Shown here one piece after another: positions 46,239-54,188 of a stretch of 64,000 nucleotides of DNA (positions within the stretch are counted from its first letter, which is position 1; each line of letters begins with the position of its first letter). Source of the DNA: an uncultured Dorea sp. (GTDB taxonomy: Bacteria > Bacillota > Clostridia > Lachnospirales > Lachnospiraceae). The notes under the pieces are model-generated. The model saw nothing but the letters and a program-made list of their open reading frames with translations, did not search any database and was not told the origin of the DNA. The translations under genes were made by a program, and so were the position numbers. Location of the stretch: positions 31,216-95,215 of the forward strand of contig CAJUMF010000013.1 of the NCBI GenBank assembly GCA_910586965.1. Direction: 5' to 3'.

Positions 46239-46538
46239 ATGGCGGCAGAGATTAAAGATTTGTTACCGATTGGAAGTGTGGTTTTCTTGCAATCAGCAGC
46301 GAAAAAAGTTATGATTATAGGTATTAAACAGAGGAATCAAGAGAATCATACGACATACGATTATGTAGGTGTGTTATATCCGGAGGGTTACATAAGCAAT
46401 AAAGTTTTATTTAATTTTAACCATGAAGACATCATGGATATTGTTTATCGGGGTTATGAGAATTCCGAACAGGAAGATTTTTTGAAAATGGTTCAGGAGA
46501 TTATAGAAAGACAGTCTGATGCAAGCTTACCCAAATAA
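46239..46538 (+). CDS. DUF4176 family protein
   Basis: 99 residues with the family pattern LLPIGSVVFLQSAAKKVMIIG, YDYVGVLYPEGYI and DIMDIVYRGYE. DUF4176 proteins are regularly encoded beside type VII substrates and are thought to be small cytosolic accessory proteins. GAAAGAGG precedes the ATG. It links the upstream 45-kb gene to the secretion system. Confidence 0.85.
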   Translation: MAAEIKDLLPIGSVVFLQSAAKKVMIIGIKQRNQENHTTYDYVGVLYPEGYISNKVLFNFNHEDIMDIVYRGYENSEQEDFLKMVQEIIERQSDASLPK

Positions 46539-46579
46539 GAAGAAATGAAATTATTTATACAGGCAGAGGGGGAATTAAA

Positions 46580-47176
46580 ATGTTTCATTCAAAGGTTAAC
46601 AAAAAGGTGTTTGGTATCATTATTTTGCTGATATGTGTGGTTTCTTTATCTGTTTCAGTTGAGGCCTCTGGAACAAAGAATAAAAGGGCTCATCAGGCAT
46701 ATGCACAGCAACTTAAAAAAGACAAAGAAGATTTCGGGCTGAACAAGTTGGATTATGCTTATAAAGATTTGGATGGTAATGGTGTCGACGAATTAATCAC
46801 CTATCCTGGTTTCGACCATGCTACAGAAAACATTTACATATATAGAAATGGAAAAGTAAAGCAGGTTGCAGGTGTTGGTATGGGAGATTTTGAAAAGTTC
46901 TATAGAAAGAATAAAATCCTGTACGGTTCCCGAACTAATATGCGCAATTATAATTCGACTTATCACGAATATTTCAAATTAAAAGGCGGAAAACTTGTTC
47001 GCAAGGCACATATGTTAGAAACCACTATATACAAAGGCGGAGAGACAGAAAGTAAGTGTAAATATTATGTGAATGGAAAAAAGACTACAAAGAAAAAGTA
47101 CAATACATATATTAAAAAACTCCTCAAGGGAGATAAAGCAAGATATTTTTCAAAATTAAAATGGAAGAAATATTAA
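46580..47176 (+). CDS. Secreted basic protein of unknown function
   Basis: 198 residues. Signal peptide about 1-28 (VFGIIILLICVVSLSVSVEA); a calcium-loop-like DLDGNGVDELITY at about 63-75, as in VCBS/FG-GAP-type repeats; and a Lys/Tyr-rich C terminus like the cationic ends of proteins A-D. No family recognised. Last gene before the cluster terminator. Confidence 0.75.
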   Translation: MFHSKVNKKVFGIIILLICVVSLSVSVEASGTKNKRAHQAYAQQLKKDKEDFGLNKLDYAYKDLDGNGVDELITYPGFDHATENIYIYRNGKVKQVAGVGMGDFEKFYRKNKILYGSRTNMRNYNSTYHEYFKLKGGKLVRKAHMLETTIYKGGETESKCKYYVNGKKTTKKKYNTYIKKLLKGDKARYFSKLKWKKY

Positions 47177-47200
47177 GAAAAGTGAAGTGGAAATTTTTAT

Positions 47201-47236
47201 GCAGGCTGTTGTTATATGGGGTGGCAGCCTGTTTTT
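47201..47236 (+). terminator. Terminator of the secretion/surface cluster
   Basis: CAGGCTG (47202-47208) pairs with CAGCCTG (47225-47231), followed directly by TTTTT. Confidence 0.75.
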
Positions 47237-47287
47237 GCTGCCTTTCTGGATTTCCTGAGAGTTTTTCTAAAAAATGCATAAAGTATG

Positions 47288-47316
47288 TTGACAAACGCAA
47301 ATCATAGTGTTAAATT
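47288..47316 (+). promoter_or_regulatory. Promoter of the hrcA operon
   Basis: TTGACA (47288-47293), 17 bp, TAAATT (47311-47316), just upstream of the CIRCE operator. Confidence 0.8.
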
Positions 47317-47331
47317 AATACTCGAAAGATG

Positions 47332-47358
47332 TTAGCACTCTTCAAATTCGAGTGCTAA
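47332..47358. promoter_or_regulatory. CIRCE operator
   Basis: TTAGCACTC, 9-bp spacer, GAGTGCTAA: an exact match to the controlling inverted repeat bound by HrcA. It predicts heat-inducible, HrcA-repressed expression of the operon that follows. Confidence 0.97.
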
Positions 47359-47386
47359 CAGGAAAAATCTGAAAGGGGGAGGATGG

Positions 47387-48463
47387 ATGACAGCAGAGCA
47401 TGGACTGAGTGACAGGAAGCTTAAGATTCTTCATGCGATTATCAAGACATATCTGGAAACCGGTGAGCCTGTCGGCTCTAGGACGATTTCCAAATATACG
47501 GACATGAACTTAAGTTCCGCCACCATCCGTAATGAGATGGCAGACTTAGAAGAGCTAGGATTCATCATGCAGCCTCACACGTCCGCAGGACGCATCCCTT
47601 CAGATAAAGGCTACCGGCTGTATGTGGATATGCTGATGGCAAAGAAGGAGCAGGAGCTTATGGAGAAGGAGGATCGGATGCTTGAGAAGGCAGACCGGAT
47701 GGAGCATCTCCTTAAGCAGGCGGCAAAAGTCCTTGCCAGCAGCACCAATTACGCGACTATGGTGTCAACCCCTATGGGGGGCGGCAACAAGATTAAGTTC
47801 ATACAGCTTACCATGGTGGATAACGAGCAGATCATCGCGGTGATTGTTCTTGGAGGGAATGTCATCAAGAATAAGATCATACGGGTTGAGGAGCCTCTTA
47901 GCAACGAGAATCTGCTAAAGCTTAACATGCTGCTCAACACGACGCTTAACGGCATGGCGATCGAGGAAATCAACCTGGGGCTTATCGCAAGGCTTAAGGA
48001 ACAGGCAGGTATCCACGGCGAGGTGGTCGGCAATGTGCTGGATGCCGTTGCAGATGTGATACAGGTGGATGACGGTATGCAGATCTACACCAGCGGCGCG
48101 ACTAATATTTTTAAATACCCGGAGCTTTCCGATAAGCAGAGCGCGCAGGAAATCATCAGCGCTTTTGAGGAAAAGCAGCAGCTTACGGAGCTGGTGAACC
48201 AGACGCTGTCGCAGGAGGACAACACAGGAATCCAGGTGTATATCGGTGACGAGACGCCGGTACAGACGATGAAGGACTGCAGTGTTGTGACGGCGACTTA
48301 TGAGCTGGGCGAGGGCATGAAAGGCACGATAGGGATTATCGGGCCGAAGAGAATGGATTATGAGCATGTGTTAAAATCAATGAAACGTCTCCAGAGCGAG
48401 CTGGACCAGATGTTTCACGGCGGCGGGGAAACTGCCGGAAAAAAAGTAGGAAAGGTGGAATAA
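47387..48463 (+). CDS. hrcA: Heat-inducible transcription repressor HrcA
   Basis: 358 residues, usual length. N-terminal winged helix (LSDRKLKILHAIIKTYLETG, EPVGSRTISKYTDMNLSSAT, IRNEMADLEELGFIMQPHTS) and the C-terminal GAF-like dimerisation part ending KRMDYEHVLKSM. Binds the CIRCE element 28 bp upstream and so represses its own operon; the GroE chaperonin keeps it active in studied species. Start ATG 47387 after GGGGGAGG. Confidence 0.98.
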   Translation: MTAEHGLSDRKLKILHAIIKTYLETGEPVGSRTISKYTDMNLSSATIRNEMADLEELGFIMQPHTSAGRIPSDKGYRLYVDMLMAKKEQELMEKEDRMLEKADRMEHLLKQAAKVLASSTNYATMVSTPMGGGNKIKFIQLTMVDNEQIIAVIVLGGNVIKNKIIRVEEPLSNENLLKLNMLLNTTLNGMAIEEINLGLIARLKEQAGIHGEVVGNVLDAVADVIQVDDGMQIYTSGATNIFKYPELSDKQSAQEIISAFEEKQQLTELVNQTLSQEDNTGIQVYIGDETPVQTMKDCSVVTATYELGEGMKGTIGIIGPKRMDYEHVLKSMKRLQSELDQMFHGGGETAGKKVGKVE

Positions 48464-48466
48464 CCC

Positions 48467-49177
48467 TTGGAGAATCAGCAGGAGAAAAGCCAGGAAGATA
48501 TGGTAAAGGAAGCGGTTGAAGAGGCGAAAAAGGCTGCGGCTAAAGAAACGCAGGGAGAAGATAATAATTCGGATGCCTGCGGAGGAGACACAGAGGACGC
48601 AGAAGATACAGAGAGCGCGGGATACGCGGAGGATGAAACGGAGGATGCCTGCGGAGCGGATTCCGGAGAAAGCGGAGGCGAGGAAGGCGGCGAAGAAGAA
48701 AAGCGCGGGAAAAAGCTTTTTGGCAAGAAGAATAAAAAGGATAAGAAAGACGAAAAGATTGAAGAGCTGACAGACCGTCTTACCCGGCAGATGGCGGAGT
48801 TCGATAATTTCCGCAAGCGCACGGATAAGGAAAAATCACAGATGTACGAGATTGGGGCGAAGGATGTCATTGAGAAGATACTCCCCGTTGTGGATAACTT
48901 CGAGAGAGGGCTTAATACGGCAAAGGACAGCCCGCAGGACGACCCATTCGTCCAGGGCATGGAGATGGTGTATAAGCAGCTTATGACGGCGCTTGAGGGC
49001 ATCGGAGTGAAACCCATCGAGGCGGTGGGAAAGGAGTTTGACCCGGAATTCCATAATGCGGTGATGCATGTGGACGACGCGGAGCTTGGCGAGAATGTAG
49101 TTGTGGAAGAATTGCAGAAAGGGTACCTTTACCGGGACAGCGTCGTGCGCTACAGCATGGTGAAGGTGGCGAACTAA
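48467..49177 (+). CDS. grpE: Nucleotide exchange factor GrpE
   Basis: 236 residues, starting with TTG 3 bp after hrcA with AGGTGGA upstream. The N-terminal 100 residues are very acidic, low-complexity (Glu/Asp/Gly), longer than in most GrpE. Then come the coiled coil (LTDRLTRQMAEFDNFRKRTD) and the beta domain (GIGVKPIEAVGKEFDPEFHNAV, LQKGYLYRDSVVR). Releases ADP from DnaK. Confidence 0.97.
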   Translation: MENQQEKSQEDMVKEAVEEAKKAAAKETQGEDNNSDACGGDTEDAEDTESAGYAEDETEDACGADSGESGGEEGGEEEKRGKKLFGKKNKKDKKDEKIEELTDRLTRQMAEFDNFRKRTDKEKSQMYEIGAKDVIEKILPVVDNFERGLNTAKDSPQDDPFVQGMEMVYKQLMTALEGIGVKPIEAVGKEFDPEFHNAVMHVDDAELGENVVVEELQKGYLYRDSVVRYSMVKVAN

Positions 49178-49232
49178 TCAACAAATTTTTCAGCATATAA
49201 AAACAGATTTAAAAATCAGGAGGAATCGAATC

Positions 49233-51128
49233 ATGGGAAAAATAATTGGTATTGACTTAGGTACGACAAACAGCTGCGTAGCCGTTATGGAGGGCGGACA
49301 GCCGACGGTTATTGCGAATACGGAGGGCGCAAGGACGACGCCGTCTGTAGTGGCATTTACAAAGGCAGGGGAGCGTCTGGTAGGCGAGCCGGCAAAGCGT
49401 CAGGCGGTTACCAACGCAGAGCGGACCATTTCTTCCATTAAGAGGGAGATGGGTTCTGATTACAGAGTGACGATTGATGATAAGAAGTATTCTCCTCAGG
49501 AGATTTCCGCGATGATCCTTCAGAAACTTAAAGCGGACGCGGAAGGATACCTTGGCGATAAGGTGACGGAGGCGGTCATCACGGTTCCGGCTTACTTTAA
49601 TGACGCGCAGCGTCAGGCGACCAAGGATGCGGGTAAGATTGCAGGCCTTGATGTAAAGCGTATCATCAACGAGCCTACGGCGGCGGCTCTCGCTTACGGC
49701 CTTGACAATGAGAAAGAGCAGAAGATCATGGTATATGACCTGGGCGGCGGTACGTTTGATGTATCCATTATCGAGATTGGCGACGGCGTTATCGAGGTGC
49801 TTTCCACTGCCGGAAATAACAGGCTCGGCGGCGATGATTTCGACCAGAAGGTTGCGGATTATATGATTGCTGAGTTTAAGAGGGAGCAGGGTGTTGACCT
49901 TTCCGCTGACAAGATGGCGATGCAGAGGATTAAAGAGGCGGCTGAGAAGGCGAAAAAGGAGCTTTCTTCCGCAACGACCACCAACATCAACCTTCCGTTT
50001 ATCAGCATGAACGAGAGCGGGCCGCTCCATTTTGATATGACGCTGACAAGGGCAAAATTCGACGAGCTGACAAATGACCTTGTGCAGAAGACTTCCGAGC
50101 CGGTGACAAGAGCCCTTTCCGACGCGGGCATCTCAGCGTCCGAGCTTGGCCAGGTATTGCTTGTGGGCGGTTCCACCCGTATCCCGGCAGTCCAGGAAGA
50201 GGTAAAACGCCTGACCGGCAAGGAGCCGAGCAAATCCCTGAACCCGGATGAGTGCGTGGCTCTGGGCGCATCCGTACAGGGCGGCAAGCTTGCGGGAGAC
50301 GCAGGCGCAGGCGACATCCTTCTTCTGGATGTAACTCCGCTGTCACTTTCCATCGAGACTATGGGCGGCGTGGCGACAAGGCTGATTGAGAGAAATACGA
50401 CGATACCGACAAAGAAGAGCCAGGTATTCTCTACGGCTGCCGACAACCAGACGGCAGTTGACATCAACGTGGTACAGGGCGAGAGGCAGTTCGCAAGAGA
50501 CAATAAGTCTCTGGGGCAGTTCCGTCTTGACGGCATCGCGCCGGCTCCGAGAGGAGTACCGCAGATTGAGGTTACTTTTGATATTGATGCAAACGGTATC
50601 GTAAATGTATCCGCAAAGGACCTTGGCACAGGAAAAGAGCAGCACATCACCATCACCGCAGGTTCCAATATGTCTGACGAGGATATCGACAAGGCGGTGA
50701 AAGAGGCGGCGGCGTTTGAGGCCCAGGACAAGAAACGCAAAGAGGGCATTGACGCAAAGAATGACGCGGACGCTCTTGTATTCCAGACCGAGAAGGCTTT
50801 GGGAGAAGTTGCGGATAAGTTAGATGCGGCTGACAAGGCAGAGGTTGAGGCAGACTGCAAGGCGCTTAAGGATGTCCTTGAGAAGATTAATATGGAAGAC
50901 ATCACGGACGCTCAGGTTGCGGAGATTAAAGCGGGAACCGAGAAACTTACGGCAAGCGCGCAGAAGGTATTTACAAAGATGTATGAGCAGGCCGGCGCGG
51001 CGGCAGGAGCAGCAGGAGCGCAGGGCGCAGGCCCGAATCCGGGAGCAGGAGCAGGTCCGCAGGCAGGCCCGGCGCCGGAAGGTTTCCAGGGCGACGATGT
51101 GGTAGACGGAGATTACAAGGAAGTATAA
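49233..51128 (+). CDS. dnaK: Molecular chaperone DnaK (Hsp70)
   Basis: 631 residues. Nucleotide-binding domain with IGIDLGTTNSCVAVMEGG, VYDLGGGTFDVSI and LLVGGSTRIPAV; substrate domain (LLLDVTPLSLSIETMGG); and a Gly/Ala-rich C-terminal tail ending DDVVDGDYKEV. ATP-driven folding chaperone that works with GrpE and DnaJ. Start ATG 49233 after CAGGAGG. Third gene of the CIRCE operon. Confidence 0.99.
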   Translation: MGKIIGIDLGTTNSCVAVMEGGQPTVIANTEGARTTPSVVAFTKAGERLVGEPAKRQAVTNAERTISSIKREMGSDYRVTIDDKKYSPQEISAMILQKLKADAEGYLGDKVTEAVITVPAYFNDAQRQATKDAGKIAGLDVKRIINEPTAAALAYGLDNEKEQKIMVYDLGGGTFDVSIIEIGDGVIEVLSTAGNNRLGGDDFDQKVADYMIAEFKREQGVDLSADKMAMQRIKEAAEKAKKELSSATTTNINLPFISMNESGPLHFDMTLTRAKFDELTNDLVQKTSEPVTRALSDAGISASELGQVLLVGGSTRIPAVQEEVKRLTGKEPSKSLNPDECVALGASVQGGKLAGDAGAGDILLLDVTPLSLSIETMGGVATRLIERNTTIPTKKSQVFSTAADNQTAVDINVVQGERQFARDNKSLGQFRLDGIAPAPRGVPQIEVTFDIDANGIVNVSAKDLGTGKEQHITITAGSNMSDEDIDKAVKEAAAFEAQDKKRKEGIDAKNDADALVFQTEKALGEVADKLDAADKAEVEADCKALKDVLEKINMEDITDAQVAEIKAGTEKLTASAQKVFTKMYEQAGAAAGAAGAQGAGPNPGAGAGPQAGPAPEGFQGDDVVDGDYKEV

Positions 51129-51171
51129 GCTTTTGAGCCTTTGCGGCTTGAGCGGAATTAAATGGGGAATC

Positions 51172-51212
51172 GTTCCGGGAGGGCTGGATTTTAAAATTTG
51201 GCATCCCGGAAC
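51172..51212 (+). other. RNA stem-loop between dnaK and dnaJ
   Basis: GTTCCGGGA (51172-51180) pairs perfectly with TCCCGGAAC (51204-51212), with ATTTTAAAAT inside the loop. There is no T tract, so it is more likely a processing or stability element than a terminator; it could set the dnaK:dnaJ ratio. Confidence 0.55.
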
Positions 51213-51257
51213 TTCCTTGCGTTACTCAAAGGCTGAAGATGAAGAAAGGGATAGATC

Positions 51258-52448
51258 ATGGCAGAATCAAAAAGAGATTATTATGAGGTGCTGGGCGTCG
51301 GAAAGGACGCAGACGACGCGGCGCTTAAGAAAGCCTACCGGCAGGTTGCCAAGAAGTACCATCCGGATATGAACCCGGGGGATGCGGAGGCGGAGAAAAA
51401 GTTCAAAGAGGCATCGGAGGCTTACGCGGTACTTAGCGACCCGGAGAAACGCCGTCAGTATGACCAGTTCGGCCATGCGGCGTTTGAGGGCGGGGCCGGC
51501 GGCGCAGGAGGCTTTGGAGGCTTTGACTTCAGCGGCGCGGATTTCAGTGATATTTTCGGAGATATATTTGGAGATTTATTTGGCGGCGGCGCGAGGAGAG
51601 GGCGCAGCCAGGGGCCGATGAAGGGCATGAATGTGCGGAAGAGCGTTCGGGTGACTTTCGAGGAGGCTGTGTTCGGGTGCGAGAAGGAGCTTGACGTAGT
51701 GCTTAAAGACCCTTGCCCGAAATGTAACGGAACCGGCGCAAAGCCGGGAACTTCCCCGGAGACTTGTCCGAAGTGCGGCGGCAAGGGACAGGTTGTCTAT
51801 ACCCAGCAGTCGTTTTTCGGCACGGTGCAGAATGTGCAGACTTGCCCCCAGTGCGGCGGTACCGGGAAGATTATCCGTGAGAAATGTTCGGACTGCCAGG
51901 GAACAGGTTATGTGTCCAACCGGAAGAAGATTGCCGTTACCATTCCGGCGGGCATTGACAACGGGCAGAGCATCCGCATCCGGGAGAAGGGCGAGCCGGG
52001 AACCAACGGCGGGCCGAGAGGCGATCTTCTTGTGGAGGTGAGCGTGTCCAGACATCCGATCTTCCAGCGGCAGGATATGCATATCTTCTCCACTGTGCCG
52101 ATTTCTTTTGCACAGGCGGCGCTTGGCGCGGACGTGAAGATCAAGACGGTGGACGGCGAGGTGCTGTATACGGTGAAACCAGGAACAAAGACGGATACGA
52201 AGGTGCGCCTTAAGGGCAAGGGAGTTCCGTCGGTGAGAAATTCACAGGTGCGGGGCGACCATTATGTGACGCTGGTCATCCAGACACCGGAGAAATTAAG
52301 CGCCGAGGCGAAGGAGGCACTTAGGAGGTTTGACGAGCTTTCAGGAAATTCGCTGAACTCGGCAGGAACGGGAAACGGTACGAGTACCGGGACCGGGAAG
52401 AAAAGAAAAGGATTTATGGGGAAGATGAAAGAGGCCTTTGATGAGTGA
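51258..52448 (+). CDS. dnaJ: Co-chaperone DnaJ (Hsp40)
   Basis: 396 residues. J domain with HPD in KKYHPDMNPG; Gly/Phe-rich linker; four zinc-finger repeats (CPKCNGTG, CPKCGGKG, CPQCGGTG, CSDCQGTG); C-terminal substrate domains; then a Gly/Thr and basic tail. Stimulates DnaK ATPase and delivers substrates. Start ATG 51258 after GAAAGG. Last gene of the heat-shock operon. Confidence 0.99.
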   Translation: MAESKRDYYEVLGVGKDADDAALKKAYRQVAKKYHPDMNPGDAEAEKKFKEASEAYAVLSDPEKRRQYDQFGHAAFEGGAGGAGGFGGFDFSGADFSDIFGDIFGDLFGGGARRGRSQGPMKGMNVRKSVRVTFEEAVFGCEKELDVVLKDPCPKCNGTGAKPGTSPETCPKCGGKGQVVYTQQSFFGTVQNVQTCPQCGGTGKIIREKCSDCQGTGYVSNRKKIAVTIPAGIDNGQSIRIREKGEPGTNGGPRGDLLVEVSVSRHPIFQRQDMHIFSTVPISFAQAALGADVKIKTVDGEVLYTVKPGTKTDTKVRLKGKGVPSVRNSQVRGDHYVTLVIQTPEKLSAEAKEALRRFDELSGNSLNSAGTGNGTSTGTGKKRKGFMGKMKEAFDE

Positions 52449-52463
52449 TCATCAGGGGCTTTT
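52431..52463 (+). terminator. Terminator overlapping the dnaJ stop
   Basis: GAGGCCTTTGATG pairs with CATCAGGGGCTTTT (G-U pairs included) around the stop codon, followed by TTTGCC. Confidence 0.65.
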
Positions 52464-52616
52464 GCCTTGTTGGCGGGATATGTTGGAAAATGTATGGGCG
52501 GGATATATAGATGATATCTATATGGATATATGATAAAACGATTAGCGTATTTGGCTTTTGTCTTGTAAAATGAAATCTGTAGCAATATTTTTTATTTATG
52601 AAAGGACGTAAGACAA

Positions 52617-53486
52617 ATGAAAATGAGAGGAAGAATTTTAGGGATACTTTTGTGTGTGGCTTTGACGGCGCTTGTGGGGTGCGGTGCCAAGGAGACGGCT
52701 GAGAGCGGCGGAGAGGCGAAGGAAGAGACGGCGGCTGAGGAGTCTGCCGGGGGTTCGGATGATGGGTCAGAGAGTGATAAGGTTATCCGTATCGGATGCG
52801 AGGCGACGACGCCGGGATGGATTCAGACGGGCGACGACGGGAATCTTACCGGGTATGATTTTGACGTGTGGCAGGAGATTGGAAAGCGCACGGGCTATGA
52901 GATTGACTATCAGGTGATGGATTGGGATGCTATGTGGCCCATGCTGGAGTCTGACCGCCTGGATTCTGTAGGGGAGCAGATTTCCGTGACGGAGGAGCGG
53001 GAGAAGAAGTATACGTTCTCTGCGCCCTATGCGTACAATGTTTACTGTCTGCTGGCGGCAAAGGACAATGACAAGCTTAAGACGATGGACGACCTTGAGA
53101 CGGGGATGACCATTTCCTGTGAGACGAATACCAGCGACGAGATTATCGTAAATGCCATCAACAAGGAGTACGGGATTGAGCTTAAGCCTACCTATTATGA
53201 CGGCATGTCGGTGCAGGATGTTGCCCTGGGAAGGTGCGACCTCTGGCCGAGAGCGGAGACTTCTTGCAATACGACGGTGAAAGAAGTGGACAACTTAAAG
53301 ATTCTCGGGAAGACGAACATCTTAGAGACGAATGCGTATCCGTTTGCAAAGACGGAGCGGGGGGAGGAGCTGGCAAAGGTGGTTTCCGGCGCGCTTGACG
53401 AGATGAGGGAGGACGGAACGCTTAAGGCATTGTCCGAGAAATGGTTTGACATCGACATTTCCGAGAAACCGGCGGACGCACAGTAA
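52617..53486 (+). CDS. Amino-acid ABC transporter substrate-binding lipoprotein
   Basis: 289 residues. Lipobox LVGC with Cys21, acidic linker, then a periplasmic-binding-protein type II fold (SBP family 3): VIRIGCEATTPGW, LTGYDFDVWQEIGKRTGYEI, LDSVGEQISVTEEREKKYTF. Family 3 binds polar amino acids; operon context favours cystine or another sulfur amino acid. Start ATG 52617 after GAAAGGACG. Confidence 0.95.
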   Translation: MKMRGRILGILLCVALTALVGCGAKETAESGGEAKEETAAEESAGGSDDGSESDKVIRIGCEATTPGWIQTGDDGNLTGYDFDVWQEIGKRTGYEIDYQVMDWDAMWPMLESDRLDSVGEQISVTEEREKKYTFSAPYAYNVYCLLAAKDNDKLKTMDDLETGMTISCETNTSDEIIVNAINKEYGIELKPTYYDGMSVQDVALGRCDLWPRAETSCNTTVKEVDNLKILGKTNILETNAYPFAKTERGEELAKVVSGALDEMREDGTLKALSEKWFDIDISEKPADAQ

Positions 53487-53505
53487 TTTGCAGGAGGCCT
53501 GAACA

Positions 53506-54171
53506 TTGAGTTTGGAATTTTCTTTTAATACTTTAGGGGCGATGGTCAGGGTGCTGCCGGTGACGCTGTCACTGACGGCGCTGTCCTTTGCGGCATCGCT
53601 GGTGCTGGCAATCATCATTGCGGTGATTGACTATTTCCGGGTGCCGGTGCTCAGGCAGATTTTTGCCGTGTATGTGTCATTTTTCCGGGGAACGCCTTTG
53701 ATTCCGCAGCTTTTTTTGCTGTATTTCGGCATTCCGACCTTTGTGGCATCGCTGCGGGATGTTCCGGCGTTTACGGTGTGCGTGGCGGGGCTTACGTTAA
53801 ACTCGGCGGCATATATGAAGGAAGTGGTGAGGGGCGCGTTGCTCTCCGTGCCTGACGGGCAGAAGGAGGCGGCGCTTGCCCACGGCATGACGCCGGTGCA
53901 GACGATGTTCCGGATTGTGCTGCCCCAGGCTACCCGGGTGGCGGTCCCGTCGCTTTTTAACAATCTGGTGGATATCGTGAAGGGAACATCCATGGCATTT
54001 ACCATCGGGGTCATCGAGATTACGGCGACGGCGAGCCTCAGGGCATCGGTGACCTTTAATTACTTTGAGGCATATATGGTGCTGATGCTTTTGTACTGGG
54101 TAATCATTTTGATATTGGAACGTGTCGAGGCGGCAGTTGAAAAACGGCTGGCAGTCGGGTATAATAGATAA
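53506..54171 (+). CDS. Amino-acid ABC transporter permease
   Basis: 221 residues, TTG start with AGGAGG 8 bp upstream. HisM/GlnP-type permease with about five helices and the EAA loop (EAALAHGMTPVQTMFRIVLP) that contacts the ATPase, plus FFRGTPLIPQLFLLYFG typical of polar amino-acid importers. A single permease gene implies a homodimeric channel. 17 bp before the ATPase-GNAT gene. Confidence 0.95.
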   Translation: MSLEFSFNTLGAMVRVLPVTLSLTALSFAASLVLAIIIAVIDYFRVPVLRQIFAVYVSFFRGTPLIPQLFLLYFGIPTFVASLRDVPAFTVCVAGLTLNSAAYMKEVVRGALLSVPDGQKEAALAHGMTPVQTMFRIVLPQATRVAVPSLFNNLVDIVKGTSMAFTIGVIEITATASLRASVTFNYFEAYMVLMLLYWVIILILERVEAAVEKRLAVGYNR

Positions 54172-54188
54172 GGCAAAGGGGCGGACAG

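Noticed and set aside
49859..50905. 348-codon minus-strand frame opposite dnaK
   Set aside because: Shadow of dnaK with Ser/Ala/Thr-rich low-information sequence and no homology recognised.
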